Assembly: GCF_905373215.1 (NCBI RefSeq)
Contig: NZ_CAJPRT010000005.1
Coordinates: forward strand, 1 to 64,000
DNA: 64,000 nt
Direction of reading: 5' to 3'
Source: an uncultured Campylobacter sp.
Lineage (GTDB): Bacteria; Campylobacterota; Campylobacteria; Campylobacterales; Campylobacteraceae
In this document: positions 1 through 8,314 of the stretch, piece by piece
How positions within the stretch are numbered: the first letter of the stretch is position 1
How the letters are laid out: each line of letters opens with the position of its first letter
Made by a program: the position numbers and the translations under genes
Notes under the pieces: generated by a model
The model's input: only the letters and a program-made list of their open reading frames with translations
Databases searched by the model: none
What the model was told of the DNA's origin: nothing

Positions 1-1
1 G

Positions 2-82
2 GATAAGATGAAAGACGAAGCTAAAGAAGAGGGATCGTCTAAGGCTAAAGGGAAGAGGGGTAAGAAGGGTAAGGGAGAGTAA
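2..82 (+). CDS. C-terminal end of an unidentified gene (partial)
   Basis: A frame open from the window edge ends at TAA 80-82 and gives 26 residues. Nine are lysine, with Gly, Glu and Ser making up most of the rest, so this is a basic, probably disordered tail. The rest of the gene lies outside the window, so the function cannot be told. It reads in the same direction as the polysaccharide genes that follow but is separated from them by about 360 bases. Confidence 0.45.
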   Translation, partial: DKMKDEAKEEGSSKAKGKRGKKGKGE

Positions 83-441
83 AAAGAAAGAATATATAAA
101 ATAGGGAAAGGGCGTAAATTGGACTTCTCCCTTTGTTTTTATAAAAATTTATAAAGGGTATGACTCTATATTTTTCGGAGGCAGATAAGATTGTAAATTT
201 TAGCTATTGTTTTGTCTGGGTTTTGGCAGAAATTGTTATGTCTAAGCATATTAACTTTATTTACTTCTCTGTTATTTTACCTAGTTGCTTTATTGCTTTT
301 ACAATTACTTTAGATTTTGAATAATTTATTCATAGGTAAATTTAAATCCGCATAATTTATTTATATTGTTTATTTGCTTTTAAATTTTTGCTGGATACAA
401 TTATACGATCTAAATTTTTAAAGGATTTTGAGCTTAAGACT
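83..441. other. A+T-rich intergenic region
   Basis: About 360 bases without a convincing gene. It is strongly A+T-rich, like the polysaccharide genes to its right. Apart from the weak hairpin at 107-140 I see no structured element. It presumably holds the promoter of the polysaccharide cluster, but no clear -10/-35 pair stands out. Confidence 0.5.
107..140 (+). terminator. Possible terminator after the partial gene
   Basis: AAAGGG (107-112) can pair with CCCTTT (129-134) across a 16-nt loop, and a GTTTTT run follows. It lies 25 bases after the stop of the partial gene. The stem is only 6 bp, so this is a weak call. Confidence 0.35.
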
Positions 442-1674
442 ATGAGCAACAAAATAAAATTTATCAAAAATATTTTCTGGCTTCTGTTCGAACATGGTAT
501 TAGGATCGGCGGCAGTATTGTGACGGCGTCGATTTTAGCCAGAGTTTTAGGGGTTGAAAAATATGGAATTTTTCAATATTTATTGGGGCTTATAGTTATT
601 TTCAAATCGCTTTCATATGTCAATCCGGCAGAGATTATGGTGCCTAGGCTTACGAACGCGGATGCCATGCAGCGCAGATATTTAATGGGAGGCGGCTTTT
701 TTATAAGAGCGTTTTTCTGCATAGTAGCATACATTGCTTTTTTGGTATTCGTATATTTTGGTGATGATATAAAAGTATTTTATTTGGGTTTGGTTCTTGG
801 ATTTTGTATATTGCTAGACGAGGCATTTGGTATAGTCACGGCTTTTTTACAATCTCAGACGATGATAAAATATAGAAGCGTGCTATATATCTGCTTTACG
901 ATCATCAAGATTACTATTTTGGCATTACTATTTTGGCTGGAAGTCACGAATATCTATCTTTATGCTTTTGTGTATATATTGGAGAGTATTTACATGGCGT
1001 TAGGTTTACTTTGGATCTATAAATTTTTAAATAAAGAGCTATTTTTTACATTTGATTTTAATAAAATTTTGTCTCTTCTTAAAGATGGATTGCCATTTTT
1101 TCTAGGTATCTGCTTTATGTGTATATTTTTGAGGGCGGACATCGTTGCGACGCGTTATCTAAGCGATGGCACGACTTTGGGGTTATATGCCTCGGCGATT
1201 CAGCTTTTTGGTAGCGTGACTGCTATCGCGCCAATTATAGCGGTATCATTTGCACCTTTATTTGTTTATAAATTTGACGAACTATACGCCATAAAGAAAA
1301 ATATATGGCTGCTTGCTTGCGGTATGATTACTATTGCGCTTTTTACGTCTATGGCGATGTATTTTTTATCGCCAATTTTAATAAGCTTAATATTCGGAGT
1401 TAAATTTAACGACGCAGTAGAAATTTTTAGATATCTATTATTTATTTTGCCGCTTATATTTTTAAATGAGGCCTTAAATTTATATATAATTAAAATGAAG
1501 TTGGGTAAACTCCTTATTTATAAATGGGGGCTTGCCCTAGGCAGCGCTGTTGCGGCTTATTTATGTTTTATACCGCTGTACGGTGCCGTAGGGACGGTGA
1601 TCGGACTTGGAGCCGGGTATTTAGTGGCATGTATATTCGGCGTCGCGGCGGTTTTAATGATTAATGAAATTTAA
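442..1674 (+). CDS. Wzx-type polysaccharide flippase (MOP/MATE superfamily)
   Basis: 410 residues, almost all hydrophobic, with about 12 predicted membrane segments and an N-terminal ILARVLGVEKYG motif typical of Wzx/RfbX proteins. Such proteins flip undecaprenyl-diphosphate-linked repeat units across the inner membrane. The frame is open from TTG 388, but ATG 442 begins the usual amphipathic start (MSNKIKF) and is preferred; neither start has a perfect ribosome site. It is followed by a GT2, a Wzy-like polymerase and a GT4 with short gaps or overlaps, so it probably heads a Wzx/Wzy operon. Its base composition is clearly more A+T-rich than the housekeeping genes of the window, which suggests transfer. 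Confidence 0.85.
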   Translation: MSNKIKFIKNIFWLLFEHGIRIGGSIVTASILARVLGVEKYGIFQYLLGLIVIFKSLSYVNPAEIMVPRLTNADAMQRRYLMGGGFFIRAFFCIVAYIAFLVFVYFGDDIKVFYLGLVLGFCILLDEAFGIVTAFLQSQTMIKYRSVLYICFTIIKITILALLFWLEVTNIYLYAFVYILESIYMALGLLWIYKFLNKELFFTFDFNKILSLLKDGLPFFLGICFMCIFLRADIVATRYLSDGTTLGLYASAIQLFGSVTAIAPIIAVSFAPLFVYKFDELYAIKKNIWLLACGMITIALFTSMAMYFLSPILISLIFGVKFNDAVEIFRYLLFILPLIFLNEALNLYIIKMKLGKLLIYKWGLALGSAVAAYLCFIPLYGAVGTVIGLGAGYLVACIFGVAAVLMINEI

Positions 1675-1686
1675 CGGGGACTGCGT

Positions 1687-2685
1687 GTGAATGGGGTTTT
1701 AATATCCATAATAGTACCAATATATAATGTCGAAAAGTATTTTAGAAAATGTATCGATAGCATCATAAATCAAACTTATAAAAATTTAGAGATAATATTA
1801 GTTGATGACGGAAGTACCGATGGTTGCTTTGAAATTTGTGATGAATATGCGTTAAAAGACGGGCGTATAAAAGTAATCCATAAAGAGAACGGCGGTCTTA
1901 GCGATGCTAGAAATGTAGGCATCGATATTGCAAGCGGTGAATATTTAACTTTTATAGATAGCGATGATTGGGTAAGTAAATTTTATATACAAAATTTATA
2001 TTGCTTGATAGATAGATGCGATGCGGATATGGCTATCACCTCAATTAGGCGTGCTTATGAAGACAGCGAGGATAAAATTTATGAAAAAAGTATAAACGAT
2101 GAGCCTATTTTAATCCATACAGCTAAGGAATGCGTAGAAAATCTATTTTGTGGTAAATTTTATAATGTCGGTGCGGTTGCCAAAATTTATAAAAAAGAGT
2201 TATTTGCAGGCATTAGGTTTCCAAAAGGTCAGATATACGAAGACCTTTCGACCACACCCATAATAGCTTCAAAAGTAGACAAAATAGCTTTTTGCGACTT
2301 GAAGGATTATTTTTACTTTATAAGAGATAATTCTATCATGACGAGCAAAGGCGATATTAAAGATTTAATTATATTTAATATCCTAGACGAGCTAAAAAAA
2401 TATTTCCGCGATGATAAAGATATCGTAAAATCCATAGAGATCAGAAAGCTCAGAGACGCATTTATGACCTTTTATAAATTTAAGGATAATTTAGACGATT
2501 TGGGCAGGGGTACTCTAATAAAAATGGATAAGATAATAAAAAACAATTCCGCGATCGCGCTGAAAGATAAAAATTCTAAGACGCAGGATAGGATCGGGGT
2601 TATTATATATAATTTATTAGGATTAAAAGCCTATCTAAAATTTAGAGAGATAGCTCTTTGGGTTAGGAAAAATACCTCTAAATAG
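1687..2685 (+). CDS. Family 2 glycosyltransferase
   Basis: 332 residues. The GT-A fold is shown by ISIIVPIYN at the N-terminus, the nucleotide-binding DDGSTDG loop near residue 40 and the DSDDW metal/donor motif near residue 92. It should add a sugar to a lipid-linked intermediate on the cytoplasmic face. It starts at GTG 1687 after a GGGGA site, 12 bases downstream of the flippase stop. Related in sequence to the GT2 at 55497 in the pgl locus, but without the Asn/Ser-rich insertions seen there. Donor and acceptor cannot be told. Confidence 0.85.
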   Translation: MNGVLISIIVPIYNVEKYFRKCIDSIINQTYKNLEIILVDDGSTDGCFEICDEYALKDGRIKVIHKENGGLSDARNVGIDIASGEYLTFIDSDDWVSKFYIQNLYCLIDRCDADMAITSIRRAYEDSEDKIYEKSINDEPILIHTAKECVENLFCGKFYNVGAVAKIYKKELFAGIRFPKGQIYEDLSTTPIIASKVDKIAFCDLKDYFYFIRDNSIMTSKGDIKDLIIFNILDELKKYFRDDKDIVKSIEIRKLRDAFMTFYKFKDNLDDLGRGTLIKMDKIIKNNSAIALKDKNSKTQDRIGVIIYNLLGLKAYLKFREIALWVRKNTSK

Positions 2686-2700
2686 ACAATGAGTTAAAAT

Positions 2701-3765
2701 ATGCACACTTTATACGCAATTTTTATATTTTATTTTTTCGCCGCTTTAGCATATGGTTTTTCTATAAAATGCAGACAAATTCGACCTCCGCTATACTATG
2801 CTTTTTTATCTATCTTTTTTATTCTGGTGGCATTTCAGGATAATTACGGGACCGATTACGAGCTTTTTAGAGATATATTTTTAGGCAAGATTGAGCTATT
2901 TCCCCTATACAAGGGGATAATTATGTACTTTTTAATAAAATTTTTAAGCCCTTTGACCACAAATTATGTGCTATTTTTTACTATTTGGGCAGTGGTGCAG
3001 ACCATCGCTTTAAATTGCATGATCAAAACATATGAGAAATTCTACCGTTTTGACGATAGACTTCAAATTTTTACATATATACTTTTTACTTTATCGTTTT
3101 TTGCTATGTCTTTTAATGCCTTTAGATCAATAATTGCTACAACCTTTATACCGATAGTTTTCATTTTATATTATGAGCGTGAAATTTTAAAATCTTTTGT
3201 GATTACTGCCGTAGGAGCGCTTTTTCATCCGACCATTATTATTATAATACCTCTATTTTTGATATTTGATTTATTTAAAAAGCACTATAAAGCCGCCTTG
3301 ATGATTTTTACATTTATGCTATTTTTTGTATTTAATAGGATTGGAATCATTCAGATGGTTGCGGAATTTATCTATAATCACATCCCTGCCAATATCTACA
3401 CGGACTATCTAGTCTCTTATCATATGAAACCGTATAGCGAAAGCATTTTTAGCTATTTGGGCATCTATTTTATTCTTTTTACGAATATGCTGTCTGTGCT
3501 GTTTTACAAAAAAGAGACGGATAAAAAGAGCATATTTTTATACAATCTCGCGTACTTTGCGGCACTGCTGCGGATTTTATTTTACGGCATCCCTATTTTA
3601 GGCAGAGTTTATTTGCTATTTAGCGTTTTTGAATTTTTTATCCCCTATGTTTTATTTAAAAATTTAAACACAAAAAAAACCTTCTACTTGGGGTATTTTA
3701 TCCTAATAGCTTTTTTTATCACCGTGATAAAATATCTATTATTTAATAACAGGGTCTCGTTTTGA
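2701..3765 (+). CDS. EpsG/Wzy-like polysaccharide polymerase
   Basis: 354 residues with about 9-10 hydrophobic segments. The GTDYELFRDIF stretch near residue 50, after the second membrane segment, resembles the conserved region of EpsG-family proteins. These are thought to polymerise repeat units in the periplasm, the Wzy role. The context, with a Wzx-like flippase and glycosyltransferases on either side, supports this. Sequence conservation of Wzy proteins is poor, so the role rests on topology, motif and neighbourhood. It overlaps the next gene by 4 nt, which implies translational coupling. Strongly A+T-rich. Confidence 0.75.
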   Translation: MHTLYAIFIFYFFAALAYGFSIKCRQIRPPLYYAFLSIFFILVAFQDNYGTDYELFRDIFLGKIELFPLYKGIIMYFLIKFLSPLTTNYVLFFTIWAVVQTIALNCMIKTYEKFYRFDDRLQIFTYILFTLSFFAMSFNAFRSIIATTFIPIVFILYYEREILKSFVITAVGALFHPTIIIIIPLFLIFDLFKKHYKAALMIFTFMLFFVFNRIGIIQMVAEFIYNHIPANIYTDYLVSYHMKPYSESIFSYLGIYFILFTNMLSVLFYKKETDKKSIFLYNLAYFAALLRILFYGIPILGRVYLLFSVFEFFIPYVLFKNLNTKKTFYLGYFILIAFFITVIKYLLFNNRVSF

Positions 3766-4895
3766 AAAAAATTTTTATTATCGGCGGAGCCGCTTCTATG
3801 ATGATAAATTTCAGAAAAGAATTTATCGCTAGGCTCGCCGGGCAAAATTTTAAAATTTATTGCCTAGCGGATGATTACGACGATACTTCACGCAGCAGGA
3901 TCAAGGAGCTCGGAGCGACGGCTTTGGATTACAGGCTAAATTCCAAAGGCTTAAATCCGCTTAGAGACGCCATTGCGGTATATGATTTGATAAAGCTCAT
4001 TAAAAAACATAAGCCGGATATCGTATTTAGCTTTTTCGTCAAGCCCGTGATTTTCGGCACCATAGCGGCAAGATTAGCTGGGATACCGCGTATCGTCGGT
4101 ATGCTTGAGGGGCTAGGCGGGGCCTTTACTTTGCATAAAAACGGATCTTCCGCTAAGGCTAAATTTATAAAATTTATTCAAATTTTACTTTATAAGTTTA
4201 GCCTTCCTCTGCTCGATAAACTCATCTTGCTAAATAACGACGATAAAAAAGACCTCGTAGATAGATATAAAATCGACGTAAAAAGCGTTGAAATTTTAGG
4301 CGGCATCGGGGTCGATCTGGTTAAATTTAAATACTCCAGGGCGCCCGCAAAGCCCGTGAGTTTTATATTTGTAGCTAGGCTTTTGGCGGAGAAGGGGGTG
4401 TTTGAGTATCTGCGGGCCGCAAAGATCATAAAGCAAAAGCACAAAGAGGCGAAATTTTATATTTTAGGCTCCTTTGACGAGACAAATCCTTTCGGTCTGA
4501 AAAAACGACAGCTAGATATGTATCTAAACGACGGTATCGTGATATATCCGGGCTTCGTGGAGAATGTGGATGAGTGGATCGCGGGCTCTAGCGTGTTCGT
4601 ACTGCCGTCGTATTACAGAGAAGGCGTCCCTAGAAGCACGCAGGAGGCGATGGCGATAGGCAGGGCGGTGATCACGACCGATAGCGTGGGTTGCAAAGAG
4701 ACGGTCGCGGACGGACTGAACGGCTTTTTGGTGCCGCCGTACGAATATGAAGCCCTGGTGCAGAAGATGGAGTATTTTATACAAAATCCAGGAGCGATCG
4801 ATACAATGGGACTGGAGAGCAGAAGGATAGCGGAGGAAAAATTTGATGTTCATAAAGCAAACGATAGGCTTTTAAAGATGGTTTTGGGAGATTAA
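3762..4895 (+). CDS. Family 4 glycosyltransferase, PglA/WbaN-like
   Basis: 377 residues with a GT-B fold. The N-terminal Rossmann start is MKKIFIIGGAASMMINFRKE, an EGLGG motif sits near residue 115, and the C-terminal half has FVARLLAEKGV and the retaining-GT4 EX7E motif (EGVPRSTQE). EGLG in this position is shared with PglA (62021 in this window), so it may likewise add an early sugar such as GalNAc to a lipid-linked acceptor; this is inference. It starts at TTG 3762 inside the stop of the polymerase gene (TTGA). G+C rises visibly from the 5' to the 3' half, so one edge of the A+T-rich cluster may lie inside this gene. Confidence 0.85.
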   Translation: MKKIFIIGGAASMMINFRKEFIARLAGQNFKIYCLADDYDDTSRSRIKELGATALDYRLNSKGLNPLRDAIAVYDLIKLIKKHKPDIVFSFFVKPVIFGTIAARLAGIPRIVGMLEGLGGAFTLHKNGSSAKAKFIKFIQILLYKFSLPLLDKLILLNNDDKKDLVDRYKIDVKSVEILGGIGVDLVKFKYSRAPAKPVSFIFVARLLAEKGVFEYLRAAKIIKQKHKEAKFYILGSFDETNPFGLKKRQLDMYLNDGIVIYPGFVENVDEWIAGSSVFVLPSYYREGVPRSTQEAMAIGRAVITTDSVGCKETVADGLNGFLVPPYEYEALVQKMEYFIQNPGAIDTMGLESRRIAEEKFDVHKANDRLLKMVLGD

Positions 4896-4898
4896 ATT

Positions 4899-5828
4899 TC
4901 ATAAACCCTTTTTTCTGATCATAACGGCGATCGTCACAAAGATCGTCTTGATCTCCAGCCACAGCGACCAGTATTTGATGTAGTAGAGATCATACATTAG
5001 CTTTTGCTTGGCATCCTCGATGTTTTCTCCATATGGGTAATTGACCTGCGCCCAGCCGGTGATGCCGGGGCGGACCAGATGGCGTTCGTTGTAATAGGGG
5101 ATCGCTTTTTCGTAGTTTCTGACCAAAATGTCCCACTCCGCGCGAGGACCGATCAGGTGCATATCTCCGCGCAGTACGTTGATGCACTGTGGCAGCTCGT
5201 CCATCCTGGTCTTTCTCATAAATTTGCCGAACTCAAACACCCTACTATCGTTTTTCTGCGTGTATGGATTATGAACGCAATGCTCGTGCATGGTTCGAAA
5301 TTTATAACATCTGAAATTTTTCAAATTTAGTCCTACGCGATTTTGGATGAAGTATAATTTCCCCGGTGACTGCTCGTCTATCTTCTTTTTTACGTGAAAT
5401 TTGATCGCAAAAAATATAACGTACAGGATCGCTCCGCCTATGTAGTCTATGACGCGCTTCGTAGCGTACTCGAAGTCGTTATACGGCCTAATGTTGCTTA
5501 AAAATTCCAAATCCCTATCGTCGTCGGGAATATAGCATTTATGAAAGAATTTTTCTAAAAATTTTTCGATAGTTAGAATTTTGAGCCGCTTGTGATTGAA
5601 GCGAAACTGCAAAAGCGTGAGGAATTTTATCATTTTAGGATCGATAAATTCTTTGGTGTTTATGATCAGAAATTTATAATTGTGATTTTTAAGTAGGTTT
5701 TCGATCTGTAGCTGGACCTCTGCAAAGGGGCGAGCGGCGTATTTTACGATGTCGACCTTATCGAATTTTTTATTAAGCCTTCCTAGCTCCGCGTCGGTAA
5801 ATTTGTATTTTTCACCAAGAATTAGCAT
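4899..5828 (-). CDS. Undecaprenyl-phosphate sugar-1-phosphate transferase (bacterial sugar transferase family)
   Basis: 309 residues. The C-terminal ~180 residues are the catalytic domain of polyprenol-phosphate sugar-phosphate transferases: RVGLNLKNFRCYKFRTM, then DELPQCINVLRGDMHLIGPRAE, then RPGITGWAQVNY. It should start glycan synthesis by moving a sugar phosphate onto undecaprenyl phosphate. The first ~125 residues are not the multi-pass membrane domain of WbaP/WcaJ but a soluble-looking part, followed by one hydrophobic segment. It is convergent with the GT4 gene, 3 bases apart, and is most likely the initiating enzyme of the left cluster. PglC at 63141 is the second enzyme of this superfamily in the window. 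Confidence 0.85.
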   Translation of the reverse strand: MLILGEKYKFTDAELGRLNKKFDKVDIVKYAARPFAEVQLQIENLLKNHNYKFLIINTKEFIDPKMIKFLTLLQFRFNHKRLKILTIEKFLEKFFHKCYIPDDDRDLEFLSNIRPYNDFEYATKRVIDYIGGAILYVIFFAIKFHVKKKIDEQSPGKLYFIQNRVGLNLKNFRCYKFRTMHEHCVHNPYTQKNDSRVFEFGKFMRKTRMDELPQCINVLRGDMHLIGPRAEWDILVRNYEKAIPYYNERHLVRPGITGWAQVNYPYGENIEDAKQKLMYDLYYIKYWSLWLEIKTIFVTIAVMIRKKGL

Positions 5829-5952
5829 GCTTTTACCGCTTTTGCCTTTCGTAAAATTTTGTTATTTTAGCATTGTTGTGTTAAAAGATATTTAATTCGC
5901 GATTGCTTTTTGTCTAAGCGTGGGTTCATTGAAGATATATGGGGTTATGGGG

Positions 5953-6028
5953 TGGTGGTTAGAGGCAGAATCGAACTGCCGACACGCAGATTTTCAGTCT
6001 GCTGCTCTACCGACTGAGCTATCCAACC
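5953..6028 (-). tRNA. tRNA-Phe (GAA)
   Basis: The minus strand folds as a 76-nt tRNA. The acceptor stem is GGTTGGA/TCTAACC with one G-U pair, the D arm GCTC/GAGC, the anticodon stem GCAGA/TCTGC with loop CTGAAAA (anticodon GAA), and the T arm GGCAG-TTCGATT-CTGCC. A73 and CCA are encoded (complement at 5953-5956). Confidence 0.95.
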
Positions 6029-6045
6029 ACCAAAAAGAAAAAGTA

Positions 6046-6051
6046 ATTTTA
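6046..6051 (-). promoter_or_regulatory. Likely -10 of the tRNA-Phe promoter
   Basis: On the minus strand TAAAAT lies about 18 bases before the tRNA 5' end, a usual distance for a stable-RNA promoter. No strong -35 is visible, as is normal in Campylobacter. Confidence 0.4.
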
Positions 6052-6364
6052 GCCATGCAATACTTAAATCTCGGTTAAAATTTGCGATTTTGCCGTATTT
6101 TTACGCGCCGTGCGGCAAAACGGCCGGTCGCTCGCTCGGAATTTAAACCGAGATCTAGCGGTAGGCCTTTGCGTTGACGAGACAAGCGATCGCTCTAGGA
6201 AATAAATTCGCCGTCTTGTTCGGTTAAAATTTAGCGCGGCACGCTGCGGCTCCGCGCCTGCTCATATCGGCGTAGCGGGTCTATTTGGATAGGCGCCCGC
6301 TCGGGGCCGATTTTAATAAATTTCTTTTGACCCATGGGCATTGCGGCGTATTTAATGAGCCCAC
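6052..6364. other. Intergenic region between tRNA-Phe and murD
   Basis: About 310 bases with AAAATTT words and G+C-rich stretches. No ORF with a ribosome site and no recognisable RNA was seen. Confidence 0.5.
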
Positions 6365-7792
6365 TCAATCCGCGAGCGCCGCGACGCACTTTTTAAATTC
6401 CTCACCGCGCTGTGCATAGCTTTTAAACTGATCCAAGCTCGCACACGCGGGGCTTAACAGCGCGATCTCTTTTTCTTCGCCGTCGTTTGTGCGGCGTTTC
6501 GGCGAAGAGGCATTGTCGCTTGCAGCAGATGAGCCGCCGCCTTTTTGCAGCGTATTTTCGCCGATCTTTGCGCTTTCTTTTGCCTTGCTGTCGCCGTCAC
6601 ACCTGCTATCCGTGCTTGAATTTTGTACTTCTAATTCGCTTGCGCCGCTTTGTTCAAAGCCTACGTCTCGGTAGCGCTTCGAAATTTCGCTCACCGCCGT
6701 TTGTAAAATTTCGCAGCGCACGCAAGAAAGTTCGTATTCGTCGCACAAACGCACGATTTTATCGGTATTTGAGCCGATCGCGTAAATTTGCAGATCGTAT
6801 TTTTTAAACTCCGCAAAAAGCGGGTGCAGATCCACGCCTTTATCGTCACCGCCTAGGATCAGATGTATTTTGCGCCCCGCGTATCGCTTCAGCGCCTGCG
6901 CGCACGCATCGATGTTGGTCGCCTTCGTGTCATTGACCCAGAGCCTGCCGCGCGCGTCGGTAAATTCCTCGAGTTTATTGCCCTCGATCACGAAGTCGTT
7001 TAGTCGCGCGACGTCGCATCTGTCGAATAAAATTTTCTCCACGCACAGCGCCAAAAGCGCGTCGATCAAAAATGGCGTGCGGAATTTTATCTCGCCTAAA
7101 TCGATGCCGAATTTTTGCGCCAGATCCGCTTCGTCATCATAGCAGATTACGCGAGCTAGGCTGTTTTGCGCGGCAGCGGAGCTTTCGTAGGCGCGCGGGA
7201 TCAGCGCCACGGAGCCTTCGCGCATCGCTAACAGCGGCGAGAGTTTGGCGCGCTCATACTCCGCGAAATCGCCGTGCCAGCTGAGATGATCGGGCGTGAT
7301 CGCAAGTAGCACGTAGATATCGGGGCGCGCATGCTTGGTGTAGTGCAGCGTAAACGAGCTCGTCTCCAGCACCCAAATTTTGGCGCTTTTATCAAGCTTT
7401 GCAAGCGGGACGCCCACATTACCGCCCATTTGCGATCCGTATCGCTCGAGCAGGTGCTGTATCATCTTCGTCGTCGTGGTCTTGCCGTTCGTGCCGCTGA
7501 TCCAAATTTTAAGGCCTTCGTAATCGTCAAAATAATCATATTCGCTGATTAAATTTTGCGCCTTTCGCACCAGCTCGTGATGCGGCGGGAAGCCTGGGCT
7601 TGGGATTTCAAGCTCGCTTGCGGCGGGATTGAAATCACTCGGGTTTAAAAGCGCGTTGCCGAACTCATCCAGCTTCGGCGCGCCCGAAGAAATTTCAAAT
7701 TTATCGTCGTAGATCTCCCAGGAGCCGTCTTTGTGGCAGCACTCGGCGATCGCGCGCGTCGTAAGTCCGTAGCCAAATAGCGATTTTTTCAT
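6365..7792 (-). CDS. murD: UDP-N-acetylmuramoyl-L-alanine--D-glutamate ligase
   Basis: 475 residues; adds D-glutamate to UDP-MurNAc-L-Ala in cytoplasmic peptidoglycan synthesis. The Mur-ligase ATP loop SGTNGKTTTTKM lies near residue 100, the central domain has NDTKATNIDA and LILGGDDKG, and the C-terminal end has LLSPACASLDQF. ATG 7792 is chosen because GGGGAG lies just upstream and the start overlaps the stop of the preceding gene (ATGA). The odd part is a low-complexity stretch of about 65 residues (roughly 379-443; Ser/Gly/Glu/Lys-rich) just before the final conserved motif, which ordinary MurD proteins lack. It lies downstream of mraY and an unknown gene, probably in one operon. Confidence 0.93.
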   Translation of the reverse strand: MKKSLFGYGLTTRAIAECCHKDGSWEIYDDKFEISSGAPKLDEFGNALLNPSDFNPAASELEIPSPGFPPHHELVRKAQNLISEYDYFDDYEGLKIWISGTNGKTTTTKMIQHLLERYGSQMGGNVGVPLAKLDKSAKIWVLETSSFTLHYTKHARPDIYVLLAITPDHLSWHGDFAEYERAKLSPLLAMREGSVALIPRAYESSAAAQNSLARVICYDDEADLAQKFGIDLGEIKFRTPFLIDALLALCVEKILFDRCDVARLNDFVIEGNKLEEFTDARGRLWVNDTKATNIDACAQALKRYAGRKIHLILGGDDKGVDLHPLFAEFKKYDLQIYAIGSNTDKIVRLCDEYELSCVRCEILQTAVSEISKRYRDVGFEQSGASELEVQNSSTDSRCDGDSKAKESAKIGENTLQKGGGSSAASDNASSPKRRTNDGEEKEIALLSPACASLDQFKSYAQRGEEFKKCVAALAD

Positions 7793-8313
7793 TTTTCTCC
7801 CCTTTTGCCCCATAAAATTTGAGTTATCTCATCCGCGCTAAGCTCGCTTATTTCTCCGCTTCTCTCGCATCTTTCAAAAAGCCGCGGATCGTAAGTATCC
7901 TTAAAATTTAACTTTAAAAACTCGGTAAAATATCCACCGTCTGCGGCAAAATTAGGACGGTAGTAAAAAGCGTCTAAAAAAGCATCTCCCGTCTCGCACG
8001 GCTCAAAAGTGCTCATCCGCTCCACGATCTCGCGCAGTTCGTCCTTTGTGATATCCGATACCAATTGCGGCTCCGGTAGTGCGATATCGAAAGCCAAATT
8101 TTCCGCGCCGTCCGCTTCCCACCACTCCCAAAGATCAAATTTACTCATATCTTTGCCCGTGATTTCGTGTAGCGTCGCCTCTAGCTCGCGGTATTTTGCG
8201 CCGTCAGGATCGCCGTTATCGTCGCAGTAAGCCGTGTAGGCTAAAATTTGCTTTAAAATTTCGCCGTATCTTTCGCGCGCCGTTTCGAAGTCGGGCTTGA
8301 TCTGCGCTCGCAT
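7789..8313 (-). CDS. Hypothetical protein between mraY and murD
   Basis: 174 residues, acidic, with no signal peptide or membrane segment. I do not recognise a family. It has several Trp and acidic residues in the middle (DLWEWWEADGAEN) and a mainly helical look. The start ATG lies one base after the mraY stop and the stop overlaps murD by 4 nt, so it must be co-translated with two peptidoglycan genes. Such placement alone does not prove a cell-wall role. Confidence 0.75.
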   Translation of the reverse strand: MRAQIKPDFETARERYGEILKQILAYTAYCDDNGDPDGAKYRELEATLHEITGKDMSKFDLWEWWEADGAENLAFDIALPEPQLVSDITKDELREIVERMSTFEPCETGDAFLDAFYYRPNFAADGGYFTEFLKLNFKDTYDPRLFERCERSGEISELSADEITQILWGKRGEK

Positions 8314-8314
8314 T

